Below are positions 1 to 9,082 of a stretch of 64,000 bases of DNA, piece after piece. The position numbers and the translations under genes are program-made. Numbering within the stretch: the first letter of the stretch is position 1; every line of letters starts with the position of its first letter. The notes under the pieces are model-generated. The model saw nothing but the letters and a program-made list of their open reading frames with translations, was not told the DNA's origin and ran no database searches. Source of the DNA: Salmonirosea aquatica (GTDB lineage Bacteria > Bacteroidota > Bacteroidia > Cytophagales > Spirosomataceae); the NCBI RefSeq assembly GCF_009296315.1, contig NZ_WHLY01000002.1:3578501-3642500 (forward strand), given 5' to 3'.

Positions 1-528
1 CGTACCGAGGAGTGGGTATGGAAAAGTGTGGATGCCGCCAAAGCGTTGGGGGCGTCGGTGATCTTGCTGGCTTTCTTTGGCAACGGTGAGCTGCGCGACG
101 ACCCCGCCGGACAGAAAGAAGTGATCGAACGCCTGAAGCGCGTGGCTCCCCATGCCGAACGGCAGAAAATAACCCTGGGCATTGAGTCGTATCTGAGCGC
201 GCGGGATCATTTGAAAATCATCGACGCAGTGGGTTCCAAAGCAATCAAGGTCTACTACGATTCCCGCAATTCGGCCGACGCCGGACACGATATTTACGAG
301 GAAATACCCCTTTTGGGCAAAGATCTCATCTGTGAATTGCACATGAAGGAGAACGGCTTCCGACTGGGGGAGGGTACCATCGACTGGCCCCGCGTAGCTA
401 TGCTTCTGAAAAAAGTCGGCTACCAGGGCTGGATGCAGATTGAAGGGGCCACGCCCCAGGGGGCAGACGTCGTGGAATGCTACCAACACAATCGACGGTA
501 TCTGGAGACTATCTTTCCTTTTTCTTAG
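1..528 (+). CDS. Sugar phosphate isomerase/epimerase family protein, C-terminal part (5' end outside window)
   Basis: The reading frame is open from the first base and ends at 526-528, so this is the 3' portion of a longer gene. The visible 175 residues look like the last strands of a TIM-barrel isomerase/epimerase (AP endonuclease 2 / xylose-isomerase-like superfamily): a conserved E in LGIESY, D in KVYYDS, the HMKENG strand carrying a metal-ligand-type H, and E in WMQIEGA near the end. Members interconvert or epimerise sugars and polyols using a divalent metal; the substrate cannot be read from this fragment. The next gene starts 32 bases downstream on the same strand, so the two are probably co-transcribed. 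The family call is firm, the exact reaction is not. Confidence 0.82.
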   Translation, partial: RTEEWVWKSVDAAKALGASVILLAFFGNGELRDDPAGQKEVIERLKRVAPHAERQKITLGIESYLSARDHLKIIDAVGSKAIKVYYDSRNSADAGHDIYEEIPLLGKDLICELHMKENGFRLGEGTIDWPRVAMLLKKVGYQGWMQIEGATPQGADVVECYQHNRRYLETIFPFS

Positions 529-560
529 GGCTTGTTCCGCTAAAATCATTTCCCTGTTCT

Positions 561-3419
561 ATGAAAGTCAACACATTTTTCCGGTACGGTACACCAATTC
601 TGGGAAGCATTTTGCTCCTGACTCTATCGGCGGTCAGTCTGCTTGGACCGGGTGACGAAAATTCCCGGCTCTATGTTCCCGATGATCTGGAAGCCACACT
701 TTGGGCCGAAGCTCCGTTGTTTTACAATCCTACCAACATGGACATTGACGCCCGGGGTCGTGTATGGATTACCGAAGCGGTCAATTACCGGAGCTTCAAG
801 ACCAAGCCCGAAGAACGCCTGTCCCACGAGCAAAAGGGCGACCGGGTCATGATTCTGGAAGACAAGGATGGGGACGGCCGGGCCGAGTCGTCCAAAGTGT
901 ACGTGGAGGACACGCTGCTTACGGCACCCCTAGGCATTGCAGTGATTGGCAATAAAGTGATTGTTTCGTGCGCCCCCAATTTGATAATATATACGGATCT
1001 TGACGGCGATGACAAACCCGACAAACGGGAAATATTCCTTACGGGTTTCGGCGGTTTCGACCACGATCATTCGCTCCACTCACTGGTGACGGGCCCCGAT
1101 GGCCGCTGGTACTTCAACACGGGCAATGCGGGGCCACACACCGTAGCCGATCAGGACGGCTGGACGCTTCGCAGCGGCAGCCTGTATACCGGAGGTACCC
1201 CCTACAACGACAAAAATGAAGGCAACCGGAAATCGGACGATGGGCGCGTGTGGGTAGGAGGGCTGGCGTTGCGCATCAATCCCGACGGGACCGGGCTAAA
1301 AGTGATGGGGCACAATTTCCGAAACAGCTATGAGGTGTGCCTGGACAGCTACGGCAATATGTGGCAAAACGATAACGACGACCAGGTGATCACCTGCCGG
1401 GTCTCCTTTTTGCCCGAAAATGGCAACGCCGGGTACTTTGCTGCTGATGGTACCCGCTTCTGGCAAGCCGACCGTCGCCCCGGCCAAACCATGTTTGAAG
1501 CCCATTGGCACCAGGACGATCCGGGCGTCATGCCCGCCGGGGACAACACCGGCGCGGGTTCGCCCACCGGCATTGTGTTCTACGAAGGTGATGAATTGGG
1601 GGAAAAATACCGGGGTACCTTGCTGAGTTGCGAGGCCGGACGCAACGTTATTTTTGCCTATCAGCCCGAAAAACAAGGTGCCGGTTTTACGCTGAACCGT
1701 AAAGATCTTATCAGTTCATTCCCTCAGGCCTCGGAACGCTATGAGTGGTTTGAGACCGATACCGACACCCGCAAGTGGTTTCGTCCTTCGGATGTGGCGG
1801 TGGGACCGGACGGCGCTCTGTACATTGCCGACTGGTACGATCCCATTGTGGGCGGCCACGCCATGCAGGACAAGAAAGGCTACGGCCGTATCTACCGCAT
1901 CACGCCCAAAGGGAAAAAACTCACCGCGCCTACGCTGAACCTGACTACCACGGAAGGGCTCGTCCAGGCGTTGAAAAATCCGGCGGTCAACGTACGCGCG
2001 TTGGGCTTTGAGGGGTTGAAAAAGAAAGGGGATGGTGTGTTGGAAGAGGTTCAAACTATGCTCACCGCCGAAAATCCTTACCACCGGGCGCGGGCGATCT
2101 GGCTGCTGGCGCAGTTGGGGGATAAAGGAAAAAATGCGGTTGAAAAAATGCTGGACTCACCCGATGCCACCGTACGCCTGACGGCCTTTCGGGCCTTGCG
2201 CGCGGCCTCCGATCCTTCGCCCTACCTGGTGAAAATGGCACAAGACCCTGATGCCGCCGTGCGCCGGGAGGTGGGTATCGCGCTGCGGGATGTGCCTCAT
2301 GCAGAAGCCAAGGTAAGCATTCAAAACCTCATCAAAAGGTATGACGGGCAGGATCCCTGGCTGTTGGAAGCCCTTGGTACTGCTGCCGATGGCAAAGAAA
2401 CGGACGTGTACGCTTTGGTCAAAGGTACCTACCCGGCCGATCCGGTGCAGTGGTCGCCCCAACGGGCCAACCTCACCTGGCGACTGCATCCTGTGCAAGC
2501 TATCGATGATTTGAAAATCCGGGCTGCTTCGGAGAAGGTACCCCCCGCCGAACGCCGCAAGGCGCTCACTGCGCTGGCGTTCATCAACGACCGGAAAGCC
2601 GCGGAAGCGATGATTGCTTTATCCAAATCGCACTTGCCCGATGTTTCTTCGACGGCCTTGTGGTGGGTTAATTTCCGGAAAACCAACGATTGGGCCAACC
2701 TGATGGATTGGGAAACTGCCACGGCTCAGGTACTATCGCCCGAATACAAACGAATGCTGGAACTGAAACAGAAGGTGACCGACAAATCACTGCCCGAGCC
2801 GCAACGGATTGAGGCCGCCCGCTCGATGGCCGACAATGCCAGCGGCGGCAATATGCTGATCGACCTGAAATCGCAAGGGCAATTGCCGGGTACCATCGCT
2901 ACGGTTGTCAGCGAGCAATTGTTCAAAAATCCTGATCAGAACGTCCGGGTGATGGCCAGTCAATTTTTCGCCCGTCAGGGAAAAGAACTGAAAATGGATT
3001 TTGTGGCCCGTATGAAAGCCGACGTCAGCCATGGAAAGAGCGTATTTGAAACCAACTGCGCCACCTGCCACCGCCACGGCGAACAGGGCGCGGACATCGG
3101 CCCCGACCTGACCATGATCCACCAGAAATTCGACAAAATGACGCTGCTGGACGCCATCGTCAACCCGTCGGCCAGTATTGTATTCGGTTACGAAGCCTAC
3201 ACGGTTACTACGAAAAAAGGAGAAACCTACTTTGGTTTTCTGCTCAGCGACGGCCCCACCGTAGTGTTAAAAGACGCCGCCGGACAACGGCACGCCATCA
3301 AAGCAGACCAAATCAAAAGCCGCGAAAAACTACCTACCTCACTCATGCCCGAGCCTACCTCCCTGGGGCTGGACGAGCAAAGCCTGGCCGACCTGACGGG
3401 GTACCTGCTGAGTTTTTGA
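561..3419 (+). CDS. PVC-type haem-binding CxxCH protein (beta-propeller dehydrogenase-like, HEAT repeats, cytochrome c domain)
   Basis: 952 residues from the ATG at 561, which directly precedes a signal peptide (about residues 1-28, hydrophobic GSILLLTLSAVSLL). A start further upstream at 477 would overlap the previous gene and bury the signal peptide. Order: an N-terminal six-bladed propeller-like region with the family hallmark NMDIDARGRVWITEAVNYR (about 55-75), a middle helical HEAT-like repeat region (about 480-760), and a C-terminal cytochrome c module with CATCH near residues 833-837. This matches the membrane-bound dehydrogenase/CxxCH families first seen in Planctomycetes and Verrucomicrobia and common in Cytophagales. 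Likely an exported redox protein acting on sugars or polyols; the substrate is unknown. The isomerase upstream fits a sugar oxidation context (inference). Confidence 0.9.
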   Translation: MKVNTFFRYGTPILGSILLLTLSAVSLLGPGDENSRLYVPDDLEATLWAEAPLFYNPTNMDIDARGRVWITEAVNYRSFKTKPEERLSHEQKGDRVMILEDKDGDGRAESSKVYVEDTLLTAPLGIAVIGNKVIVSCAPNLIIYTDLDGDDKPDKREIFLTGFGGFDHDHSLHSLVTGPDGRWYFNTGNAGPHTVADQDGWTLRSGSLYTGGTPYNDKNEGNRKSDDGRVWVGGLALRINPDGTGLKVMGHNFRNSYEVCLDSYGNMWQNDNDDQVITCRVSFLPENGNAGYFAADGTRFWQADRRPGQTMFEAHWHQDDPGVMPAGDNTGAGSPTGIVFYEGDELGEKYRGTLLSCEAGRNVIFAYQPEKQGAGFTLNRKDLISSFPQASERYEWFETDTDTRKWFRPSDVAVGPDGALYIADWYDPIVGGHAMQDKKGYGRIYRITPKGKKLTAPTLNLTTTEGLVQALKNPAVNVRALGFEGLKKKGDGVLEEVQTMLTAENPYHRARAIWLLAQLGDKGKNAVEKMLDSPDATVRLTAFRALRAASDPSPYLVKMAQDPDAAVRREVGIALRDVPHAEAKVSIQNLIKRYDGQDPWLLEALGTAADGKETDVYALVKGTYPADPVQWSPQRANLTWRLHPVQAIDDLKIRAASEKVPPAERRKALTALAFINDRKAAEAMIALSKSHLPDVSSTALWWVNFRKTNDWANLMDWETATAQVLSPEYKRMLELKQKVTDKSLPEPQRIEAARSMADNASGGNMLIDLKSQGQLPGTIATVVSEQLFKNPDQNVRVMASQFFARQGKELKMDFVARMKADVSHGKSVFETNCATCHRHGEQGADIGPDLTMIHQKFDKMTLLDAIVNPSASIVFGYEAYTVTTKKGETYFGFLLSDGPTVVLKDAAGQRHAIKADQIKSREKLPTSLMPEPTSLGLDEQSLADLTGYLLSF

Positions 3420-3421
3420 TT

Positions 3422-4444
3422 TTAAGAAACAGGCTTGGCCTTCAGGATATTTTCCTGATCTCCAAACTCGGGATGCTTATAGATGTGTACTCCGTGGTAC
3501 TCCTGGACAACCGGCGTAGCGAAGGGATTGTACCGGTGAAAAGGCAAGGCCTGTTCCGTAGAATAATGGCATACGTAGGATTTACGGGTACTGTCCGGAT
3601 TGGTAATAGTGCCTCCGCCATGGGCCAGCGCGGCATGCCAGATCAGCACATCGCCCCGCTTGATCAACAGCGTTTCACGGGGGTACCCCTGCGCCGCGCA
3701 ATTCTTGTCCAGGTAGTCGGCAAATTCCAGGGGTGACCGGGACGAACGCTGATTGGACAGGATACCGTTGCCAAAATTGAATTTGGGCAGTTTATGGGAA
3801 CCCACGTAGTAGTACAAAGGTCCCGAATCGGCAGTGATGTCCTCAAGCGGAATCCAGGCTGCCGCTAGGTGGCTCGCAATTTTGGCCGTCACCCAGGGGA
3901 AATCCTGATGCGAGGGCTGCTGGCTGCCGAACATGAAAGTCAGACTTTGCATCACCACTACCTGTTGCTGGAAGATCGCTTCCAGAAAATTGACAATGGC
4001 CGGATGCGTCATCAGATTTTTGCCCGTTTCCGACAACTGATGAAAATCATTCAGTTTGACGTACTTTCCTTTCAGGTCTTCTTTGGGAAAATCCTTGATC
4101 AGCCGCTCCTGAATGGGCTCAAACTTGGGCAGGTCGATGCGCGTCATCAATTTGTATTTCTCGGGGTGCTCAATCAACTCCTCCACATCTTCCCAGTAGG
4201 CATCTAACAATTCCTGAGGAATCACGTTCTCCAGAATCACGTAGCCGTTTTTTTGCCAGAAATGCAGTTTTTCTTCCAAATTGAACGTAAGCGGGAAGCG
4301 GGGTTTGAAGTTCTTCACAAAGGTGGCAATATCGGCCTCTGGAAGGTCGATCCAGGGTAGGGTGGCAGGATCAAAATCCGTGGTAGGCCGAAGTTGTTCC
4401 TTGACAGTCAGAGCCTTGTTTTTCAATTGTGCGAGTAAACCCAT
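3422..4444 (-). CDS. Phytanoyl-CoA dioxygenase family protein
   Basis: 340 residues, ATG at 4442-4444. Non-haem Fe(II)/2-oxoglutarate oxygenase of the PhyH type: an iron-binding H-x-D in PSHQDFPW (about residues 180-187), the distal H in LIWHAALAHGGG (about 270-280), and an R shortly after (STRKSY) suited to bind 2-oxoglutarate. The N-terminal FWQKNGYVILENV is typical of the family. No signal peptide, so cytosolic. It would hydroxylate a small organic substrate with release of CO2 and succinate; the substrate is not predictable. Its stop is only two bases from the stop of the plus-strand cytochrome gene, so the two transcripts converge with no spacer. Confidence 0.88.
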   Translation of the reverse strand: MGLLAQLKNKALTVKEQLRPTTDFDPATLPWIDLPEADIATFVKNFKPRFPLTFNLEEKLHFWQKNGYVILENVIPQELLDAYWEDVEELIEHPEKYKLMTRIDLPKFEPIQERLIKDFPKEDLKGKYVKLNDFHQLSETGKNLMTHPAIVNFLEAIFQQQVVVMQSLTFMFGSQQPSHQDFPWVTAKIASHLAAAWIPLEDITADSGPLYYYVGSHKLPKFNFGNGILSNQRSSRSPLEFADYLDKNCAAQGYPRETLLIKRGDVLIWHAALAHGGGTITNPDSTRKSYVCHYSTEQALPFHRYNPFATPVVQEYHGVHIYKHPEFGDQENILKAKPVS

Positions 4445-4923
4445 ACGGTTATTCTTATTTTTAAAGGTGAGAAGATGGATTCAAACCAAAGGCCACATCC
4501 AGACCCAAATATATTGGTTTCGAATGTACATGGCAATTGATTCAAAGAAGTTTGGGGACCGTTTAATAAATTTGTCGGGTAAGGTACCCCAATTGCCATA
4601 GGGTACCCATTAAGTGGTATATTCAACACCGAAAAATTTCAGACTCACCTTCACAGGCAGTACTTCACTTGGGGGTGTTGCGCTAACAGCACTTCTGTTG
4701 AAAAGCGTCTCCTGGGCTTCACTATACTTTAACCATTCATCGGAGTAATGAACCCACTGGTCTAATTATTTCCCAAACCCATAGAAACACATCGGCAAGC
4801 ACAGCAATATTTGGGTAATATTGCATTACGCTCAAGCTTATACCCCTTTCTTACCTATCCGATGCATGTGAAATGCCGTTGGGTACCTTTTAATGGATTT
4901 TTTAACCTTTAACCGCCAATACT
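4445..4923. other. 479-bp intergenic region with a perfect 8-bp inverted repeat
   Basis: No credible gene. It separates two divergently transcribed genes (dioxygenase to the left, dienelactone hydrolase to the right) and should hold both promoters. A perfect inverted repeat, GCAATATT at 4804-4811 and AATATTGC at 4817-4824 with a 5-base loop, could be an operator or hairpin. Three GGTACC hexamers occur here (near 4582, 4602 and 4884). Confidence 0.5.
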
Positions 4924-5810
4924 ATGAACGAGATCAAGAAAGAAGATATCCGGCAGGAGGTATTTGACCTATACGACGACTACGCCCACGACCGACTCGA
5001 CCGGCGGGAGTTCGCCCAAAAACTGTCCGCTTATGCGGTAGGGGCATAACAGTAGCCTCGCTAATGAGCTTCCTTATGCCCAACTACCAGGGGAACATCC
5101 AGGTAAAACCGGATGATCCGCGTATTAAATCGGAATATATCACCTACCAATCGCCCAAAGGAGGCGGGGCGATCAAGGCTTTGCTCTCGAAGCCCGCCGA
5201 TGCCAGCAAACCCCTGGGCGGTGTGGTGGTAGTGCATGAAAATCGCGGATTGAATCCCTACATTGAGGACGTGGGCCGGCGGGTTGCCCTGGCCGGATTC
5301 ATTTCCATTGCCCCCGATGCCCTGACACCCCTGGGTGGGTACCCCGGCAATGACGATGAAGGACGTACCATGCAAAGTAAGCGGAACCGCGACGAAATGC
5401 TGGAGGATTTCATCGCGGCTTACGGGTACCTGAAAAACAGCAAAGAATGTAATGGCAAGGTCGGGGTAGTGGGTTTTTGTTTCGGAGGGGGTATTTGCAA
5501 TCTGATGGCCGTGCGCCTGCCGGACCTGGCGGCTTCGGTACCTTTCTATGGAGGACAGCCTCCGCTCGAGGACGTTCCTAAGATACAGGCCCCCCTGCTG
5601 TTGCATTACGCCGAACTGGATACCCGCGTAAACGAGGGCTGGCCCGCCTACGAGGCAGCTTTAAAAAAGAACGACAAGCCCTATCAGGCCTATATGTACG
5701 CCGGAGTCAACCATGGTTTTCACAATGATACCACCCCGCGCTATGATAAGGCAGCCGCCGAACTCGCCTGGAAAAGGACGATCGATTTCTTTAAGGAGAA
5801 TCTGGCCTAG
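4924..5810 (+). pseudogene. Dienelactone hydrolase family protein, reading frame broken by a one-base deletion
   Basis: The ATG at 4924 opens a frame reading [19 protein letters not shown] and on to KLSAYAVGA, then stops at 5047-5049. Restoring one G to the GGGG run at 5041-5044 joins it seamlessly, via [15 protein letters not shown], to the long frame that ends at 5810, giving about 295 residues. The downstream part alone would start at 5064 (248 residues). The alpha/beta-hydrolase features are intact: VVVHENRG with the family Glu, nucleophile Cys in GFCFGGG (not Ser), Asp in YAELDTRV and His in NHGFHND. DRREF followed by a hydrophobic stretch resembles a Tat signal. Family members hydrolyse dienelactones or related esters. 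Either a sequencing error or a true frameshift; if unrepaired, the export segment is lost. Confidence 0.82.
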
Positions 5811-5885
5811 CTGTTCTGAACAGCAGCTTACTTGGCTTACTATGTCCGTGTAAACGGTGGGCTGATAGTAAGCAAACCATAAAAA

Positions 5886-5929
5886 CCCGCGGATTTTCCC
5901 CGGTTATACCAGAAAAATAAATCCGCGGG
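5886..5929. repeat. 11-bp inverted repeat between convergent genes
   Basis: Left arm CCCGCGGATTT at 5886-5896 and right arm AAATCCGCGGG at 5919-5929 are perfect complements around a 22-base loop. It lies about 75 bases beyond the dienelactone hydrolase stop and could form a transcript-end hairpin, though no T-run follows. A palindromic extragenic repeat is the alternative. Confidence 0.5.
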
Positions 5930-6147
5930 GTGGTGGTTTGTTCATCAAAAACAAAAGCATTTTGCATCCATGGCCAACGATGTGTGCCAGGAAAAATTCC
6001 CTGTGAACAAATAACGGGTATTTATTAGGGCAGCCCTCAGCTTATTGATAGTGAATTAGAATGTAAAGGTCCAGGCTTTTACGCCGGAGGCACGGTCCGC
6101 CGCGCGGTCGACAGTTAATAGCAACAGTTGAAATAGTTAAGCTTGGC

Positions 6148-6200
6148 ACCCCAAAGGGGTCGATGTCCTTTCTTTCTTTTACTGATGACCCCGCCGGGGT
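6148..6200. repeat. Pair of REP-like ACCCC-N3-GGGGT palindromes
   Basis: Two short hairpins with the same 5-bp stem, ACCCCAAAGGGGT at 6148-6160 and ACCCCGCCGGGGT at 6188-6200, sit 27 bases apart in a non-coding stretch. Two copies of one stem with different loops suggest a small repetitive extragenic element. Whether it recurs in the genome cannot be seen here. Confidence 0.4.
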
Positions 6201-6249
6201 ACTTTCTTTACGACTTTATTCATCCATCAATAGTATACAGCCTCCCGGA

Positions 6250-6843
6250 TTAAGCTCCAACAGTCCCTGTTTTGACTTCTCCGGCTCGTTCGTAATGGGC
6301 CATAAGTACGCCGGTTGAGGTAACGACACTCTCTGTTAAGGTGAAGGCGGCCGGAATGGCACCCTTGTCAAATAACTTTTTCCCTTCACCAAGCGTCAAC
6401 GGATGAATCATGAGCCAAAGGTCGTCGACCAGATCATTCTTGAAGAGTAGTTGAGCCAGCTCACCGCTGCCCCACACTTGAATGTCTGAGCCATCCGAAG
6501 CCTTTAATTTTTCAATATCGGACAGGCTGTTGAGGAAAACGCAGGCGTTCCAATCTGACTTTTCTACCGTCGTGGACATGACGTATTTTGTGACCTCATT
6601 GATGCTCGGCCAAAAGTCTGCGTGTTTGGGCCAGTAGTTTTCCCAAATCTGAAAGGTCTTCCGGCCCAAAAGAAGATCGGCCGGTTTCAGGAGTTTTTCC
6701 ATGACCTTATCCCCCACTTCGTCACTATATGGTGCCACCCAGCCGCCATAGTTGAAACCGCCCGATGGATCTTCCTCCGGTCCACCCGGTCCCTGCAGCA
6801 CCCCATCCAGGGTGATCATCGACAAAACAATTATTTTTCTCAT
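6250..6843 (-). CDS. Dihydrofolate reductase family protein (RibD C-terminal-like)
   Basis: 197 residues, ATG at 6841-6843. It has the fold signature of the DHFR/RibD C-terminal reductases: N-terminal KIIVLSMITLDGVLQGPGG, the LLLGRKTFQIW segment (about 60-70), and the nucleotide-binding VWGSGELAQLL (about 125-135) followed by DDLWLMIHPLTLGEGKKLF. These YyaP/YwjB-like proteins are NADPH-dependent reductases of unknown substrate; they are not the housekeeping folate enzyme. No signal peptide. It stands alone between two intergenic gaps. Confidence 0.9.
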   Translation of the reverse strand: MRKIIVLSMITLDGVLQGPGGPEEDPSGGFNYGGWVAPYSDEVGDKVMEKLLKPADLLLGRKTFQIWENYWPKHADFWPSINEVTKYVMSTTVEKSDWNACVFLNSLSDIEKLKASDGSDIQVWGSGELAQLLFKNDLVDDLWLMIHPLTLGEGKKLFDKGAIPAAFTLTESVVTSTGVLMAHYERAGEVKTGTVGA

Positions 6844-6989
6844 CCTATTGCTGTTTTAGTACGATACAAATCTCCTCAACAAATAGGAATGCAATGCAGT
6901 GTGAAGGCGACAATGGTAGTGGCTGATTGCGACAGGTAGATTTACCCTGCTCATCACTTATATTTCCGCCTGTATTTTGGGGAACTGTG

Positions 6990-7562
6990 TCAGCGGTAGT
7001 TTGTCCGCAAGGTGGCTGTTCTCGTAAAAAGAGATGGATAATTAATCACCAAGCCCAACTCGTCTACCTGAATAACTGCTTCGAAATCATTTGGAACGTT
7101 CTCATAATGATACTCTTGGTTCGAAAGTCGAATATATCGTTGGCGAACCGGCTTTATCTGGTGTTCTAAAAGATCGAGATAAATCACCTGAATTTCCTGC
7201 GCCTCTTTTGGCCTTAATTGAAGTCGGTTGATCGGCAAAGTGTTCGTGAACGGTGTCAGTGGAATATCAATATCAATGCATCCTTCGAACTGCTCTATTC
7301 GCTGACCGTTGGTTGACCAACTACCCTTGCCATTCCCCTCCATTATTATGACCTGGGTTTGATCGCTATGACGGCTATTTATTTCAAAATATACTGTTTC
7401 CCAATGGAGGTTTGTTTTAATAAGATATTCGACTCGGTAGATTTTCTTATTGTACTGCCCAATAACAGTTGATGTGATTTCTGACCCAACCTCTGAAGTG
7501 CTCACTAAACAATTCTCTAAAGAATAGTATTCGAGCCCAGTCCAAAGAAGATTCGTCTGCAT
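6990..7562 (-). CDS. Putative glycolipid-binding domain protein
   Basis: 190 residues, ATG at 7560-7562. The pattern fits the putative glycolipid-binding family (formerly DUF1089): LLWTGLEYYSLENC at the start, G-x-G-x-W in GNGKGSWS, EGCIDIDIPLTPFTNTLPI in the middle, QRYIRLSNQEYHYE, and GLVINYPSLFTRTA at the end. The biochemical role of the family is not established. The gene is clearly more AT-rich than its surroundings and contains no GGTACC, as is the following gene, suggesting that the two arrived together by transfer. Confidence 0.75.
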   Translation of the reverse strand: MQTNLLWTGLEYYSLENCLVSTSEVGSEITSTVIGQYNKKIYRVEYLIKTNLHWETVYFEINSRHSDQTQVIIMEGNGKGSWSTNGQRIEQFEGCIDIDIPLTPFTNTLPINRLQLRPKEAQEIQVIYLDLLEHQIKPVRQRYIRLSNQEYHYENVPNDFEAVIQVDELGLVINYPSLFTRTATLRTNYR

Positions 7563-7608
7563 AAGTATTATAACTACTACTAATGTATTAGCGGTTCAGG
7601 TATTTCGT

Positions 7609-8103
7609 TTAAGCAGCACCATTGATAACGGTCAGATAATAGTTTATACAGTGCAGAATAGTCAACAGCATGAGGTCCTTGTTTTTCACAGTGTCGAATT
7701 CTATGGTAGTTTCAATGTTGTATTCAAAATTCAATTTACTCCACTTGAAATCAGTGTCAACTGCCAGAACCTCATTTTCTTCGGAATCAATCAGTATAAA
7801 TCTACTGCTCAGTAACCCTTTCAGTTTCAACAGATAATTTTTCTCACGTCCATTGAAGTTGGTTTCAATAACAATTCCTTTCCAACCCATTTTGAATTCC
7901 AATAGGGTTTCTTCTTCTCTTCTTAATTCAATTTTTTGATCCCAAAACCCTTTGGGTTCCAGTTGATAGGTCGAGTAGTCGGCCAACTGTATTTCAGCCT
8001 TAAACGAATACCAGGTCGTGTACTTCAATTCTCCAATTTTAGTGTTTTCTGTTGTCAGACTGAAATTTCTGGAGTTCGTGGAGTTTGCTTTGTAGTGGCC
8101 CAT
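7609..8103 (-). CDS. Hypothetical protein (AT-rich pair)
   Basis: 164 residues, ATG at 8101-8103. Not recognised. Visible features: mostly beta-type alternating sequence with W residues in the pattern YTTWYSFKAEIQ, PKGFWDQKIEL and LEFKMGWKG, a KLKGLLSSRFILIDSEENEV strand pair, and a hydrophobic helix-like C-terminus (LMLLTILHCINYYLTVI). The overall look resembles tubby/LURP-one-like beta barrels that close on a central hydrophobic helix, but this is only a guess. Base composition is markedly more AT-rich than the window average. It lies 46 bases upstream of the glycolipid-binding-type gene on the same strand, probably the same operon. Confidence 0.7.
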   Translation of the reverse strand: MGHYKANSTNSRNFSLTTENTKIGELKYTTWYSFKAEIQLADYSTYQLEPKGFWDQKIELRREEETLLEFKMGWKGIVIETNFNGREKNYLLKLKGLLSSRFILIDSEENEVLAVDTDFKWSKLNFEYNIETTIEFDTVKNKDLMLLTILHCINYYLTVINGAA

Positions 8104-8173
8104 TTTTTAGAATTGATTGCGTGAATATTTTCTTAAATATAGTCTAACTAATTACCAAACCACTAACAGTACC

Positions 8174-9082
8174 CTACTTCACCCAACCATTCCCCTTCAT
8201 CCAGGTAAACAGAGGTACCATCCATTCTTCGGTAGGTAGTTTCAGCACAAACCCATGGTTGCCGTTGGGATAAAGGTGCATCTCGGCGGGTACCTTGTGA
8301 TGCCGGAGGGCTTCGTAAAACGCGATACTATTGTCCACGTCCACCACGGTATCATCGCCCGCGTGCGTCAGGTAGGTAGGTGGGGTTTGGATCGTGACGT
8401 GCAGCTCGTTGGAAAACCGTTCGATTTGGGCCGCCGTAGGATTCTCCCCCAGCAGATTCGCTCTCGATCCTTTGTGGGCGGGTACTTCGGTCATCGAAAT
8501 GACCGGATACACCAGAATCATGAAATCGGGCCTCAGATCGGTCGCATTTGGATTCCCGATTACCGGCTCGTTGAAATGGGTACCGGCCGTGGCGGCCAGA
8601 TGCCCACCTGCCGAAAAGCCCATAATCCCGATTTTGTCCGGAGAGAGGTTCCATTCGGCGGCCCGCTCCCGTACTACCTGGATAGCCCGCTGGGCATCCT
8701 GCAGGGGGCCAATGCTTTTATCGACCATGATCGAGTCGCTGGGCAGCCGGTACTTGACCACAAAGGCGGCGACACCATGAGCGATAAACGTTTCGGCAAT
8801 GCGAACACCCTCTGCCTCGTAGCTTTCTCCCGAATAGCCACCGCCTGGAAAAAGGATCACGCCCGCTCCGCTGGCCTTCTCTTTCGCGGGCAGAAAAATC
8901 GTGAGGGTAGGTTTTGACACCTTACGGTACCAAACTACCCTACCGTCTTTTTCGGTGGCAATTTCCTGCATCGTGTAGGAGGTCGCGTTGGGAATGGTAC
9001 CCGTATACAACGGGATAATCTGCTGCGCTTTAACGCTGCCAGCCAGCAACAGAAGAACGAGGGAAAGATTGAGTTTTGTCAT
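8174..9082 (-). CDS. Exported alpha/beta hydrolase (acetyl-xylan-esterase/BD-FAE-like)
   Basis: 302 residues with an N-terminal signal peptide (SLVLLLLAGSVKA, cleavage near AQQ). Oxyanion-hole motif ILFPGGGYSG (about 75-85), nucleophile elbow GFSAGGH (about 153-159), Asp in THAGDDTVVD and catalytic His in NGNHGFVLK near the end. This is the esterase/lipase group used by Bacteroidota to deacetylate plant polysaccharides or release feruloyl groups; the true substrate is unknown. The ATG at 9080-9082 lies within the distal arm of a 22-bp perfect inverted repeat (9078-9099/9127-9148), so a hairpin in the mRNA would enclose the start codon. Confidence 0.87.
   Translation of the reverse strand: MTKLNLSLVLLLLAGSVKAQQIIPLYTGTIPNATSYTMQEIATEKDGRVVWYRKVSKPTLTIFLPAKEKASGAGVILFPGGGYSGESYEAEGVRIAETFIAHGVAAFVVKYRLPSDSIMVDKSIGPLQDAQRAIQVVRERAAEWNLSPDKIGIMGFSAGGHLAATAGTHFNEPVIGNPNATDLRPDFMILVYPVISMTEVPAHKGSRANLLGENPTAAQIERFSNELHVTIQTPPTYLTHAGDDTVVDVDNSIAFYEALRHHKVPAEMHLYPNGNHGFVLKLPTEEWMVPLFTWMKGNGWVK

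Larger units (their letters stand above)
5811..6249. other. 439-bp intergenic region rich in small inverted repeats
   Basis: No gene seen. It holds a short palindrome right after the hydrolase stop (5810-5824), an 11-bp perfect inverted repeat (5886-5896 with 5919-5929, 22-base loop), and two look-alike palindromes of the form ACCCC-N3-GGGGT at 6148-6160 and 6188-6200. These resemble extragenic palindromic repeats more than promoters. The hydrolase gene to the left and the reductase gene to the right are transcribed towards each other, so the region may also carry terminators, but no clear stem plus T-run was found. Confidence 0.5.

Noticed and set aside
5842-5865. Fourth copy of the permease-end hairpin repeat
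   Set aside because: It shares the opening TATGTC and a GTGTAAAC core but only a 4-bp stem forms, so similarity is too weak.
8255-8917. Plus-strand ORF of 220 codons opposite the esterase
   Set aside because: Antisense to a gene with complete catalytic motifs and a signal peptide; its residue pattern is that of a shadow frame.
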